Of a stretch of DNA of 59,613 nucleotides, positions 28,954-37,174 are shown one piece after another; position 1 is the first letter of the stretch, and each line of letters starts with the position of its first letter. The DNA is from Hydrogenophaga sp. (GTDB taxonomy: Bacteria > Pseudomonadota > Gammaproteobacteria > Burkholderiales > Burkholderiaceae_C). The position numbers and the translations under genes were made by a program. Below the pieces are notes generated by a model. It searched no databases. It saw only the letters and a program-made list of their open reading frames with translations, and was not told where the DNA came from. The stretch covers positions 1-59,613 of the forward strand of contig NZ_WVZN01000010.1 in the NCBI RefSeq assembly GCF_011772445.1, given 5' to 3'.

Positions 28954-29625
28954 TCAGAAGTTCAACGTCTTCACACCGCCCGTGGTGCCCAGCAGGCACA
29001 CGGCGGCCTTCTGGTGGGCGAACACGCCCACCGTTACCACCCCCGGCCACTGGTTGACCTCGCTCTCGAAGGCGAGCGGGTCACCGATGCGCAGGCCGGT
29101 CACGTCCAGGATGTGCTGGCCGTTGTCCGTCACCAGCGGCTGGCCGTCCTTCAGGCGCACGCGCGCCTGGCCGCCCAGTGCCGCGAACTGGCGCACCAGC
29201 CGCGCCGTGGCCATGGGGATCACCTCCACCGGCAGCGGGAAGGCGCCGAGCGTCTGCACCAGCTTCGACTCGTCGGCGATGCAGACGAAGCGCCGCGACT
29301 GGGCCGCCACGATCTTCTCGCGCGTGAGTGCGGCGCCGCCGCCCTTGACCATGTGGCCGTGCCCGTCGATCTCGTCGGCGCCATCGATATAGACCGAGAG
29401 CTCGCCCACCTCATTCGCCTCGAGCACCGGAATGCCGATGGCCTTGAGCCGCGCGGTGGAGGCCTCTGAACTCGACACGGCGCCGGGCACGCGGTCTTTC
29501 ATCGTGGCCAGGGCCTCGATGAACTTGTTTACCGTGGAGCCCGTGCCCACACCGACGACCTCGCCGGGGGTCACGTACTGCAGGGCGGCCTGGCCCACCA
29601 GTGTTTTGAGTTCGTCCTGGGTCAT
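28954..29625 (-). CDS. rpiA: Ribose-5-phosphate isomerase A
   Basis: A 223-residue enzyme of the pentose phosphate pathway that interconverts ribose-5-phosphate and ribulose-5-phosphate. Signatures are [36 protein letters not shown] with catalytic acidic residues, and [14 protein letters not shown]. The start at ATG 29625 is close to the family standard. It converges on the glutaredoxin gene and is divergent from pyrD, with 42 bases between starts. Confidence 0.97.
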   Translation of the reverse strand: MTQDELKTLVGQAALQYVTPGEVVGVGTGSTVNKFIEALATMKDRVPGAVSSSEASTARLKAIGIPVLEANEVGELSVYIDGADEIDGHGHMVKGGGAALTREKIVAAQSRRFVCIADESKLVQTLGAFPLPVEVIPMATARLVRQFAALGGQARVRLKDGQPLVTDNGQHILDVTGLRIGDPLAFESEVNQWPGVVTVGVFAHQKAAVCLLGTTGGVKTLNF

Positions 29626-29667
29626 TTGCGAGAATCCGGGGTTGGTCGAAAAACGGCGGATTATCCG

Positions 29668-30750
29668 ATGTCATTCCTTCCCTACGGCGCGGCGCGCCCC
29701 TTCCTCTTCGGCCTGGACCCGGAGGCCGCGCACGAGCTGACCCTGGGCGCCATCGCCCGCGTGCAGCGCTCCCCCCTCACCTGCCTGTACAGCCAGCCGC
29801 GCGTGAGCGACCCTTTCACGCTCGCCGGCCTGCAATTTCCCAACCGCGTGGGCCTGGCCGCCGGCCTGGACAAGAACGCCCGCTGCATCGATGGCCTGGC
29901 CGCCATGGGCTTCGGCTTCGTGGAGGTGGGCACGGTCACGCCCAAGGGCCAGCCCGGCAACCCCAAGCCGCGCATGTTCCGCCTGCCCGAGCGCAAGGCC
30001 CTCATCAACCGGCTGGGCTTCAACAACGAGGGCCTGGACGCCTTCCTGGCGAACGTGCAGCGCGCGCGCTTTCGCCGCGATGGCGGCAACACGCCCATGC
30101 GCCTGGGCCTGAACATCGGCAAGAACGCCAGCACGCCGATCGAGCGCGCCACCGAGGACTACCTCAGCTGCCTGGACGGCGTGTACCCGCACGCCGACTA
30201 CGTCACCGTCAACATCTCCAGCCCCAACACGCAGAACCTGCGCAGCCTGCAGAGCGACGCCGCGCTGGACGCGCTGCTGGGCGCGGTGATGGAACGGCGC
30301 GAGCAGCTCGCCCAGCGCCACCAGCGCCGCATCCCGGTGTTCGTGAAGATCGCGCCCGACCTGGACGAGTCGCAGATCGGCGTGATCGCCGAGACCTTGC
30401 GCCGCCACGGCTGCCGCACCGACGGCCTGGCCAGCGGCGAACTGGGCGTGATCGCGACCAACACCACGCTCTCGCGCGAGGCCGTGAAGGGCCTGCGCCA
30501 CGCCGAGGAAGCCGGGGGCCTGTCGGGCGCGCCGGTGCTGGAGGCCAGCAACCGCGTGATCCGCGCGCTCCGCTCGGCGCTGGGCAGCCCGTTCCCCATC
30601 ATCGGCGTGGGCGGTGTGCTGAGCGCGCGCGACGCGCTGAGCAAGATCGAGGCGGGCGCGGACCTGGTGCAGATCTACACCGGCCTGATCTACCAGGGCC
30701 CGGCGCTGGTGTACGAATCGGCCAAGGCCATCGCGGCGCTCAGGAAGTGA
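29668..30750 (+). CDS. pyrD: Dihydroorotate dehydrogenase (quinone), class 2
   Basis: Membrane-associated flavoprotein of pyrimidine synthesis that passes electrons to quinone. The 360-residue protein has the N-terminal amphipathic helices of class 2 enzymes ([19 protein letters not shown]), FMN-site motifs [10 protein letters not shown] and [15 protein letters not shown], the catalytic serine region [12 protein letters not shown], and [16 protein letters not shown] 29668 (MSFLPYG) is chosen over the frame start at 29626, which lies in the gap to rpiA. Its 3' end overlaps the convergent oxidoreductase gene by 11 bases. Confidence 0.97.
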   Translation: MSFLPYGAARPFLFGLDPEAAHELTLGAIARVQRSPLTCLYSQPRVSDPFTLAGLQFPNRVGLAAGLDKNARCIDGLAAMGFGFVEVGTVTPKGQPGNPKPRMFRLPERKALINRLGFNNEGLDAFLANVQRARFRRDGGNTPMRLGLNIGKNASTPIERATEDYLSCLDGVYPHADYVTVNISSPNTQNLRSLQSDAALDALLGAVMERREQLAQRHQRRIPVFVKIAPDLDESQIGVIAETLRRHGCRTDGLASGELGVIATNTTLSREAVKGLRHAEEAGGLSGAPVLEASNRVIRALRSALGSPFPIIGVGGVLSARDALSKIEAGADLVQIYTGLIYQGPALVYESAKAIAALRK

Positions 30751-31858
30751 GTGCCTCGCGCACCCGTTCACCGATCGCCAGGCAGCTCGTCAACCCCGGC
30801 GATTCGATGCCGAACAGGTTGACCAGCCCCGGCAGGCCGTGCTGCGCCGGCCCTTGGATCACAAAGTCGGCCGCCGGCTCGCCGGGGCCGCTGATCTTGG
30901 GCCGCATCCCCGCGTAGCCGGGCTGCAGCGCACCGTCGGGCAGCGCGGGCCAGTAGCGGCGCACGGCCGCGTAGAAGCCCTCGCCGCGCGCGGGATCGAC
31001 GAGCAGGTCATCGGCCCGCTCCACCCACTGCACGTCGGGGCCGAACTTGGCCTGCCCGCCCAGGTCGAGGGTGAGGTGCACCCCCAGGCCCGCCAGGTGC
31101 TGATCGGGCTCGGGCGCGGGGTAGATCAGCCGCTGGAACGGCGAGCGGCCGGTCAGCGTGAAGTAGCTGCCCTTGGCGAAGTGCGGGGTCGGCACGCTGC
31201 CCGCGGGCAGCGCGGCGATGCGGCCGGCCAGTTCGCAGGCCTGCAGGCCCGCGCTGTTGACGAGTGTGCGGGTCAGCAGTTGCGTGCCGTCCTCACACGT
31301 CATCAGCCAGTCCTCGCCGTGGCGCTCGATCTCACGCGCCGCACTGTGGCACACCACCATGCCCCCCGCCGCCTCCAGGTCGCCCTGCAGCGAGAGCATG
31401 AGCGCGTGGCTGTCGACGATGCCGGTGGACGGCGACAGCACAGCGCCCAGGCATTCGAGCGCGGGCTCGCGCGCCCGCGCCTCGTCGCGTGACAACACCA
31501 TCAGGTCGTGCACCCCGTTGGCCGCCGCGCGCGCGACGATGCCGCGCAGCGCGGCGAGCTGCGAGGGCGTGTTGGCCACGATCAGCTTGCCGCAGCGCCG
31601 GTGCGCAATGCCGCGCTCGGCCGCGTAGGCGTAGAGCGCGTCCTTGCCTTGCACGCACAGCCGCGCCTTCAGGGAGCCGGCCGGGTAGTAGATGCCGGCG
31701 TGGATGACCTCGCTGTTGCGCGAACTGGTGCCGGTGCCGATGCCGGACTCACGCTCGAGCACGAGCACCTCGCGCCCCGCCTGCCCCAGAGCGCGGGCCA
31801 CGGCCAGCCCCACCACGCCCGCGCCCACGACGATCGCATCGACGCGTTCGGCCGTCAT
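30740..31858 (-). CDS. FAD-dependent oxidoreductase, L-2-hydroxyglutarate dehydrogenase-like
   Basis: A 372-residue member of the DAO/GlpO superfamily. The Rossmann FAD motif is [21 protein letters not shown], followed by [23 protein letters not shown], which is characteristic of LhgO/YgaF-type 2-hydroxyacid oxidases, and the C-terminal [20 protein letters not shown]. It may oxidise L-2-hydroxyglutarate, but related enzymes use other hydroxy- or amino acids. Its ATG overlaps the protease gene stop by four bases, so it is physically the last gene of the cassette at 30740-35552, which is unusual for a metabolic enzyme. Confidence 0.85.
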   Translation of the reverse strand: MTAERVDAIVVGAGVVGLAVARALGQAGREVLVLERESGIGTGTSSRNSEVIHAGIYYPAGSLKARLCVQGKDALYAYAAERGIAHRRCGKLIVANTPSQLAALRGIVARAAANGVHDLMVLSRDEARAREPALECLGAVLSPSTGIVDSHALMLSLQGDLEAAGGMVVCHSAAREIERHGEDWLMTCEDGTQLLTRTLVNSAGLQACELAGRIAALPAGSVPTPHFAKGSYFTLTGRSPFQRLIYPAPEPDQHLAGLGVHLTLDLGGQAKFGPDVQWVERADDLLVDPARGEGFYAAVRRYWPALPDGALQPGYAGMRPKISGPGEPAADFVIQGPAQHGLPGLVNLFGIESPGLTSCLAIGERVREALTS

Positions 31859-32625
31859 CTCAGGCCCGTCATCAGCTCGTTCACCCGGGCCGACGGAATC
31901 GCGTAGGCGATGCCCGAGGGCTGGCTCAGGGCCGACTCGCGCGTGCCCTTGATGAGCACCATGTTCATCATGCCGACAACCTCGCCGGTCTCCGGCCTGA
32001 ACAGCGGCCCGCCGCTATTGCCCGGATAGGCCACCGCGTCGAGCTGGAAGATGTCGAAGGTGCCCTCCCGCGCACCACGGATCGCCGAGCCCCGCAGGCG
32101 GTCCGCGTCCGGGCTCGGAGGCACCGAGGTCGCGATGCTCGACACCATGGCCCGGTGCACCACGTGCGCGTAGCCCAGCACGTTGCCGATGGGAAAGCCC
32201 ATGAAGGCCAGGTCGTCGCCCTCGCGAACGGTCGAGGAATCGCCCAGCCGCGCTGGCGGCCCGGCCGGGCCCTCGATGCCCAGCAGCGCGATGTCGCCGT
32301 GGCGCTCGGTGCCCAGCACGCGAGCCTGGCGCATCGACCAGGTGCTGTCGCGCTGCCACACCTGCACCACCAGTTGCGCGGGTGGCTCACTCTCCTGAGG
32401 CACGGGCAGCACGTGCGCGCAGGTCACCACCTGCGACGCGCGCCCGGCCAGGAAACCGGTGCCGCGCAACTGGAAGCGCGGGCTGTCGGTGTCGCGCCAG
32501 GTGCCCACCAGCACCACGGACGGCTTCATCCGGGAGACGGTGTCGGGCAGGGCCGCGCGGGCCAGGCCCACGGCGCCCCACAAGGGCAGCGAGCCGATCA
32601 TTCCCAGGCAATGGCGGCGCTGCAT
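31855..32625 (-). CDS. Secreted trypsin-like (S1) serine protease
   Basis: A 256-residue protein with an N-terminal export signal that begins with two arginines ([17 protein letters not shown]). It may be Sec or a weak Tat signal. The catalytic triad is visible: His71 in VVTCAHV, Asp111 in HGDIALLG and Ser204 in [10 protein letters not shown]. No PDZ domain follows, unlike DegP. ATG 32625 lies two bases after the nucleotidyltransferase stop, and the end overlaps the oxidoreductase start by four bases. Its place in the HprK/PqqD cassette suggests that it could process the secreted GYWKN protein; that is inference only. Confidence 0.85.
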   Translation of the reverse strand: MQRRHCLGMIGSLPLWGAVGLARAALPDTVSRMKPSVVLVGTWRDTDSPRFQLRGTGFLAGRASQVVTCAHVLPVPQESEPPAQLVVQVWQRDSTWSMRQARVLGTERHGDIALLGIEGPAGPPARLGDSSTVREGDDLAFMGFPIGNVLGYAHVVHRAMVSSIATSVPPSPDADRLRGSAIRGAREGTFDIFQLDAVAYPGNSGGPLFRPETGEVVGMMNMVLIKGTRESALSQPSGIAYAIPSARVNELMTGLR

Positions 32626-32627
32626 GT

Positions 32628-33734
32628 TCAGGCTTCGTTCGGCTTCGGCGCACGCGCCGCCATCAGCGCCTTGCGCGCCAGGTGGCCCGCCAGCAGCCAG
32701 GGCGGCATGCGCAGCCAGTGCCCGCGCACATACAAACCGGCGCGGGCCAGTGCGGTCCAGCGATCCGACAGCGACTCGTGATCCGGCCGCAGCGCGCGGC
32801 GGTACATCGCGTCGAGCGCACGCCCGCGCCAGCCGGGCGCCAGGCGACGGTGCGCCTGCAGGGCCCAGCCGCGCACCTCGGGTGGCAAGGGCGTGCGCAG
32901 CAGTTCGTCCAGATACACCAGCGCCTGCGCGAGCGGGCGCTCCCACCGGAGCTCGGCGGCGCGCTGCGTCAGCGCCGGCCAGAAGTCCGCACCCTGCCCG
33001 AACTCCAGCACCAGCAGTTCGATGTCCAACAGGCCGCGGCATCCGAGTTCCAGTTCGCCTTCGGCGTAGAGGTGCGCCGCACTGTGCAGCACCATGTCCG
33101 CGGGGCTGAGCGCGTGCACACCCGGATGGCCCGCGATCGGGCGAATGTCCGCCAGCATGGCCGAGGGATCGGCCCGCAGGCGCCCCGACAGCGGCACCAG
33201 CGCGTGGTGCACGTCCAGCACCGTGCCGCGCCGCAGGTGGCGCATGGGCGGCAACTCATGCATCCAGGTGCGGTAGTAGCGCTGGTCGTAGGGGTTGTTG
33301 TTGGTGCTCACCCAGCCGCTGAGCATGAGGGCCGATTCCACGTCGGCCAGCCGCTCGCGCGGCACGAGGATGTCGATATCCGACACCATGCGCCCTTCGC
33401 CTGCGCGCAGGCCCTGCAACACGTAGGCCGCGCCCTTGAGCAGCACCAGCGGCAGCCCGGCCGACTCGAACACGCGCAGCAGTTGCCCGGTCTCGTGGCG
33501 CAGCTCCTCGTGCTGGCGCTGCGCGAGCAGCCGCATCGACTGCAGATGGCGCGCCACTTCGGGCGGCACATCGGCCCAGCGGCCCGCCGCCTCGATGCGC
33601 TCGGCCACGCGTGCGAGCACATCGGCGCGCCGACCCTGACGCACCAGCAAGTCCCACTGCCCCGGCGTGAGCGTGCCCAGGCGCTCGGGCTCGCGCAGCG
33701 GCAGCAGCAGCAGATCGAGTGCGGGCAAGGTCAC
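32628..33734 (-). CDS. Nucleotidyltransferase-family protein (NTP_transf_5-like)
   Basis: A 368-residue protein with a central nucleotidyltransferase core: VLLKGAAYVLQGL at about 98-110 and the metal-binding SDIDILV with Asp119 and Asp121, followed by GTVLDVHHALVP. The pattern is that of the uncharacterised nucleotidyltransferase group found with HprK-related kinases and in polysaccharide loci. It could move a nucleotide or a nucleotide-derived group to a protein or sugar. The gene overlaps the kinase gene by four bases. I recognise the fold but not the substrate. Confidence 0.8.
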   Translation of the reverse strand: MTLPALDLLLLPLREPERLGTLTPGQWDLLVRQGRRADVLARVAERIEAAGRWADVPPEVARHLQSMRLLAQRQHEELRHETGQLLRVFESAGLPLVLLKGAAYVLQGLRAGEGRMVSDIDILVPRERLADVESALMLSGWVSTNNNPYDQRYYRTWMHELPPMRHLRRGTVLDVHHALVPLSGRLRADPSAMLADIRPIAGHPGVHALSPADMVLHSAAHLYAEGELELGCRGLLDIELLVLEFGQGADFWPALTQRAAELRWERPLAQALVYLDELLRTPLPPEVRGWALQAHRRLAPGWRGRALDAMYRRALRPDHESLSDRWTALARAGLYVRGHWLRMPPWLLAGHLARKALMAARAPKPNEA

Positions 33735-34651
33735 GACGGCCTCGCCAGCGAATCGAACCAGGCGGTCGCGTCGTCGAGCTGGCTGTAGCTCAGGTCGAAG
33801 GCCTCGCAGCCATCGACCAGGTCGGCCAGGCAGTCGAAGCCGCGCGGGCCATGCACGTGGTGGTTGAAACTGTTGGAGGCCAGCTCCACCAGCGTCTGCG
33901 GCTTCGGGCGCGGCACGGCCCGCAAGGCAACGCCTTTCTCGAATCGCGGAAAGACGATCCAGCGTGGCGTGGCCGGCAGCGCCGCCTGACGCAGACTGGA
34001 CTCGTTCACTCGCAGGTGCGCGACCATGCCCTTGAGCGTGTCGTGGGCCACGGGCCCGAACACCGCGCCCGGCAGGCGTTCACGCATCAGCACAATCGAT
34101 TCGTTCTTGAGACTGACGGGCCGCGGCGAGGCGCTCAGTTGTCCAGTCGCCGGGTCGATCAGCGCGAGCTCGTCCGACATCAGACGCCAGCCCTGCTGCA
34201 TGAGCCAGGCACACAGCGTGCTCTTGCCCGAACCAGGCGGTGCGGGCAGCAGCACGGCGCGCCCGTCGCGCTCCAGCACGGCCGCGTGCAGCGTGAGCCA
34301 ATGGTGGCAGTGGCTGGTGACGCACCAGTTCAGGCCCCACTCGAAGAAGGCGAAGGCCTCGCCGCGCGCCAGCGGCGTGAACGGTCGCTGGCCATCGACG
34401 TCGAGCTCGCAGCGCAGGCCCGTCCAGCCCAGGCGGGGCAGGATGCTCAGGTGGAAATCGCAGAACACCTCGTCGTCGCCCATGTGCTCGTGCAGCGCGT
34501 ACATCCGCTCGATGCCTTCGCGCACCACGGGAATGGGGCTGCGCACGCGCACGGTGAACGGCGGCACCGACAGAGCCAGGCCGTCACCGTGGAGACGGGC
34601 TGACAACTCGGCAGGGGAGAGATCGGCGATGCGCCCGCGAAGCGCGCTCAC
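33731..34651 (-). CDS. HprK-related kinase A
   Basis: A 306-residue protein with the P-loop APPGSGKST at residues 137-145, in the HPr-kinase context LTLHAAVLERDGRAVLLPAPPGSGKST, and a following acidic motif MSDELALID. The N-terminal 130 residues are not the HprK uridine-like domain. The sequence corresponds to what I recall as the HprK_rel_A family of the HPr-rel-A system, of unknown function. There is no HPr or PTS gene in the window, so HPr is an unlikely target. Both ends overlap neighbouring genes by four bases (with the PqqD-like and nucleotidyltransferase genes). Confidence 0.85.
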   Translation of the reverse strand: MSALRGRIADLSPAELSARLHGDGLALSVPPFTVRVRSPIPVVREGIERMYALHEHMGDDEVFCDFHLSILPRLGWTGLRCELDVDGQRPFTPLARGEAFAFFEWGLNWCVTSHCHHWLTLHAAVLERDGRAVLLPAPPGSGKSTLCAWLMQQGWRLMSDELALIDPATGQLSASPRPVSLKNESIVLMRERLPGAVFGPVAHDTLKGMVAHLRVNESSLRQAALPATPRWIVFPRFEKGVALRAVPRPKPQTLVELASNSFNHHVHGPRGFDCLADLVDGCEAFDLSYSQLDDATAWFDSLARPS

Positions 34652-34944
34652 GGAGACATCCGTTCGATGAAGCCCATGTGCTCGAACTGCGCGAGATGCT
34701 GGTTCACGCCGTCGATGTCCTCGGGTTCGGGAGTGGCCTGCAGCAGATGCCGCGCGAGTGCCTCGGCATCCATGGGCTGCCCGTCCAGCAGGCGTTCGAT
34801 GAGTTCCGCCGCCACCGGGGACACGGCGCTCAGGCTGCCGTCGGCGGCGTCGTAGATCACCCCGCCCTCGGGCCAGCGCCGCAGAAGCAGCGCCTGCGTG
34901 CGCCGACAGACCCAGGCGAGCGAACCGCCTGGCGCCAGGGTCAC
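34648..34944 (-). CDS. PqqD-like protein of the HPr-rel-A system
   Basis: A 98-residue protein with a PqqD-type winged-helix pattern: VIYDAADGSLSAVSPVAAELIERLLDG, then ALARHLLQ and a C-terminal helix NQHLAQFEHMGFIERM. PqqD proteins bind the leader of a peptide substrate and present it to a modifying enzyme. The start is a GTG at 34944 that overlaps the stop of the upstream gene (GTGA), so no separate ribosome site is needed; a frame open to 35313 reads through that gene. This small gene between a secreted protein and a kinase suggests a peptide-modification step. Confidence 0.75.
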   Translation of the reverse strand: MTLAPGGSLAWVCRRTQALLLRRWPEGGVIYDAADGSLSAVSPVAAELIERLLDGQPMDAEALARHLLQATPEPEDIDGVNQHLAQFEHMGFIERMSP

Positions 34945-35552
34945 AGAAACGCGGGACCGTAGACCATGTCGAAGTAGGCCATGGTCTGGCTCAGCGTCCA
35001 GGTGGTGCCCGCGAAGGGCTGCCAGATGCCTTGTCCATTCCAGATGGCGCGGCACTGCGACTGTGTGAGCATCACGCGCGACGGATCGTTCTGGTAGGCC
35101 TTGGCCGTGAGGAAGGCGGCGACCACGTGGCGAGCCAGCGCGGCGTTGCCGTGGTTGCCACCGTTTTCCAGCACCTGCTGCAGGGTCTTGTTGGTGTAGA
35201 CGCCGCCCGGGTTTTGAGTGAAGCCCGTTTCCGTGGACAGGAATTTGGTGGTGGTCTTGTACTGGTTGGGCAGGCCGTTCTCGCGGTTCTTCCAGTAACC
35301 GTGCGACTGGCACTCGTAGTCGGTCTTGAGTTCGCGGCGCGCGCTCACCTTCATCTGAGCGGCGCGCAACGACGAGAACGTGGAGGGCTTGATGCAGGTG
35401 TGGTCGCCGGCGAGCACGGTGTTGCTCTTGAGCGCCGCCAGCACGGGCGCGGCGCTCAGGCCCGCGCGAACCAGGTGCCGGCGCGAGAGACCGGACGCCG
35501 GTGCCTCGGCTTCCTGCACGGCGACGTCTTCAGAATGGTTCATATCGGACAT
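34941..35552 (-). CDS. Tat-type secreted protein with a GYWKN motif (possible cassette substrate)
   Basis: A 203-residue protein. Residues 1-22 are acidic and leader-like (MNHSEDVAVQEAEAPASG), then comes a twin-arginine signal SRRHLVRAGLSAAPVLAAL with Arg24-Arg25. The mature part has three cysteines (53, 81, 167) and YECQSHGYWKNR, where GYWKN is at 85-89; this resembles the CxxxGYWKNH-type motif seen in many bacterial surface proteins. No enzyme fold is recognised. ATG 35552 has a strong AAGGAGG site eight bases upstream, the best in the cassette, so it may be made in excess. It overlaps the PqqD-like gene by four bases. It is the obvious candidate target of the PqqD/HprK/nucleotidyltransferase proteins. 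Confidence 0.75.
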   Translation of the reverse strand: MSDMNHSEDVAVQEAEAPASGLSRRHLVRAGLSAAPVLAALKSNTVLAGDHTCIKPSTFSSLRAAQMKVSARRELKTDYECQSHGYWKNRENGLPNQYKTTTKFLSTETGFTQNPGGVYTNKTLQQVLENGGNHGNAALARHVVAAFLTAKAYQNDPSRVMLTQSQCRAIWNGQGIWQPFAGTTWTLSQTMAYFDMVYGPAFL

Positions 35553-35605
35553 GGAAACAACCTCCTTCGGCCTGGCTGCCAACCCCGCGAGCTTGGCCGC
35601 ACACA

Positions 35606-35619
35606 TACGGGGTATTGTA
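35606..35619 (-). promoter_or_regulatory. Possible -10 with ATACCCCGTAT box before the GYWKN gene
   Basis: On the minus strand TACAAT is followed directly by a box with mirrored ends, ATAC-CCC-GTAT. It lies 54 bases before the start codon at 35552. A clear -35 element is not seen. Similar RTACCCC sequences occur before three other genes of the locus. Confidence 0.35.
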
Positions 35620-35675
35620 GAACGCTCTGTAGCAAAAAGTAATCTTCTGGACGGCCGGCGGGCAGGATAACGGGC

Positions 35676-37070
35676 TCATTGCGCCCCCTTGCCCGTCAGC
35701 ACCACCCCGACCGTCTCGAACAGGACCACCAGGTCGAGAAACAGGGAGTGGTTTTTCACGTAGTACAGGTCGTACTGGAGTTTCTCCGCGGTGTCCTCCA
35801 CCGTGGAACCGTACTGGTAGCGCACCTGCGCCCACCCCGTCACGCCCGGCTTGACGCTGTGGCGCACGGCGTAGAACGGAATCTGCTGGGTCAGCTGGTC
35901 GACAAAGAAGCCGCGTTCCGGCCGCGGACCGACCAGGCTCATGTCGCCATTGAGCACCGAGAACAACTGCGGCAGTTCGTCCACCCGCAGCTTGCGGATA
36001 ACCTTCCCCACACGCGTCACGCGGCTGTCGCCGGCGGTGGCCCAGCGGGGCACACCATCCTTTTCCGCGTCGGTGCGCATGCTGCGGAACTTGACCACGT
36101 TGAATGGCCGGTTGCCCCGCCCGATGCGTTCCTGCCGATACAGCATCGGGCCGGCGCTCTCGAGTTTGATGGCCAGGGCGGCCACCGCCATGATCGGCAG
36201 CGAGATGAGGATCAGCACCGAAGCGCCGAGGATGTCGAACACCCGCTTGATGGAGGTGCGCAGGATGCCCTGGTTGAAACCGTCGCCGAAGATCAGCCAG
36301 CCCGCCGACACGGCGTCCAGGCGGATCTGGCCGAGGTTCTGTTCGTAGAAGGTGGCGATGTCGGTGACGCGCACTCCGCCCAGTTTGCAATCGAGCAGCG
36401 CGCGCATGGGCATGCTGCCGCCGCGGCGCTCGGTGATCGCCACCACGATTTCGTCGATGCGCTTGCTCTGCACCAGATCGGTCAGGGCCAGGTCGGTGGT
36501 CAGCACCTTGCCGGCGGGCACTTGCTGCTCCTGCTCGTTGGGGCCGGCCAGGTAACCGCAAAGCTCGGCATTGGCGCCGGGCATCTCCAGCGCGCGTCCC
36601 ACGGCCAGGGCGCGCGCGCCCGTGCCGAACACCAGCACCCGGCGCTTGGGAATGGCCTTGGGCAGGTACTCCCCCACCAGCACCTGGTAGAGCAGCAGCA
36701 CGGCCGTGACCATCATGATCAGCACCACCGACCAGGTGCGGCCGTAGAACGCCTCCAGTGGCAGCAGCAACAGCACCGCGACGACCAGCGCGGTGGTCAT
36801 GCTGAAGGACACCAGCGAGCGGGCCAGCGCCTGCCGGGTCGACAGAATGGTGCGGCGATCGTAGAAGCCCAGGGCGGCGTTGATGGCCAGGAAACCGAAG
36901 CCCATGAGCAGGCCGCGGGTCGCGCCGCGCGCGATCTGGGCAGACGTGAGGTCCTCGGGCTTGGACAAGGCGATCAAGGCCCCCACGAACACCCCGGCCA
37001 CCAGCGTCACGTCGAGCAGGAGCTGGATGAGTGTGTGTCGGTCGAAATAGTGATTGAAGAGTCTGATCAC
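35676..37070 (-). CDS. Undecaprenyl-phosphate sugar transferase, EpsE/TIGR03013-like
   Basis: A 464-residue polyprenyl glycosylphosphotransferase that would start a polysaccharide repeat unit by placing a sugar phosphate on undecaprenyl phosphate. Four N-terminal membrane segments are followed by a CoA-binding-like domain (RVLVFGTGARALAVGRAL). One more membrane segment and the catalytic bacterial sugar-transferase domain follow from about residue 275: KRVFDILGASVLILISLP, ERIGRGNRPFNVVKFRSM, KLRVDELPQLFSVLNGDMSLVGPRPE and GVTGWAQV. The pattern is like the enzymes of XrtA/PEP-CTERM exopolysaccharide loci, but no exosortase lies in the window. GTG 37070 with GGAGA upstream is the start. Confidence 0.9.
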   Translation of the reverse strand: MIRLFNHYFDRHTLIQLLLDVTLVAGVFVGALIALSKPEDLTSAQIARGATRGLLMGFGFLAINAALGFYDRRTILSTRQALARSLVSFSMTTALVVAVLLLLPLEAFYGRTWSVVLIMMVTAVLLLYQVLVGEYLPKAIPKRRVLVFGTGARALAVGRALEMPGANAELCGYLAGPNEQEQQVPAGKVLTTDLALTDLVQSKRIDEIVVAITERRGGSMPMRALLDCKLGGVRVTDIATFYEQNLGQIRLDAVSAGWLIFGDGFNQGILRTSIKRVFDILGASVLILISLPIMAVAALAIKLESAGPMLYRQERIGRGNRPFNVVKFRSMRTDAEKDGVPRWATAGDSRVTRVGKVIRKLRVDELPQLFSVLNGDMSLVGPRPERGFFVDQLTQQIPFYAVRHSVKPGVTGWAQVRYQYGSTVEDTAEKLQYDLYYVKNHSLFLDLVVLFETVGVVLTGKGAQ

Positions 37071-37174
37071 GCGAGGTTCTCCGGACGCGGCCAGGTCGGT
37101 GTCCTACGGGTACCCCCTAGTGCATCCTGCCCATTCATCCGAGGATAGTTGGGCCTCCATGTCAACACAATCGC

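Noticed and set aside
33776..33797. A tRNA-like start, GGCTGTAGCTCAGGT
   Set aside because: It resembles a tRNA acceptor and D-arm, but no anticodon arm or GTTCRANTC T-arm follows at the right distance, and it lies within the HprK-related kinase gene, where it encodes conserved protein sequence.
34648..35552. A classical RiPP cluster with radical SAM enzyme or YcaO
   Set aside because: A PqqD-like protein is present, but no radical SAM, YcaO or lanthipeptide-type enzyme is visible. The kinase/nucleotidyltransferase context is different, so it is described as an HPr-rel-A-type cassette.
35676..37070. A full XrtA/PEP-CTERM exosortase system
   Set aside because: The sugar transferase and the hydrolases are of the type found in such loci, but no exosortase, PEP-CTERM protein or PrsK/PrsR gene is in the window, so only the resemblance is reported.
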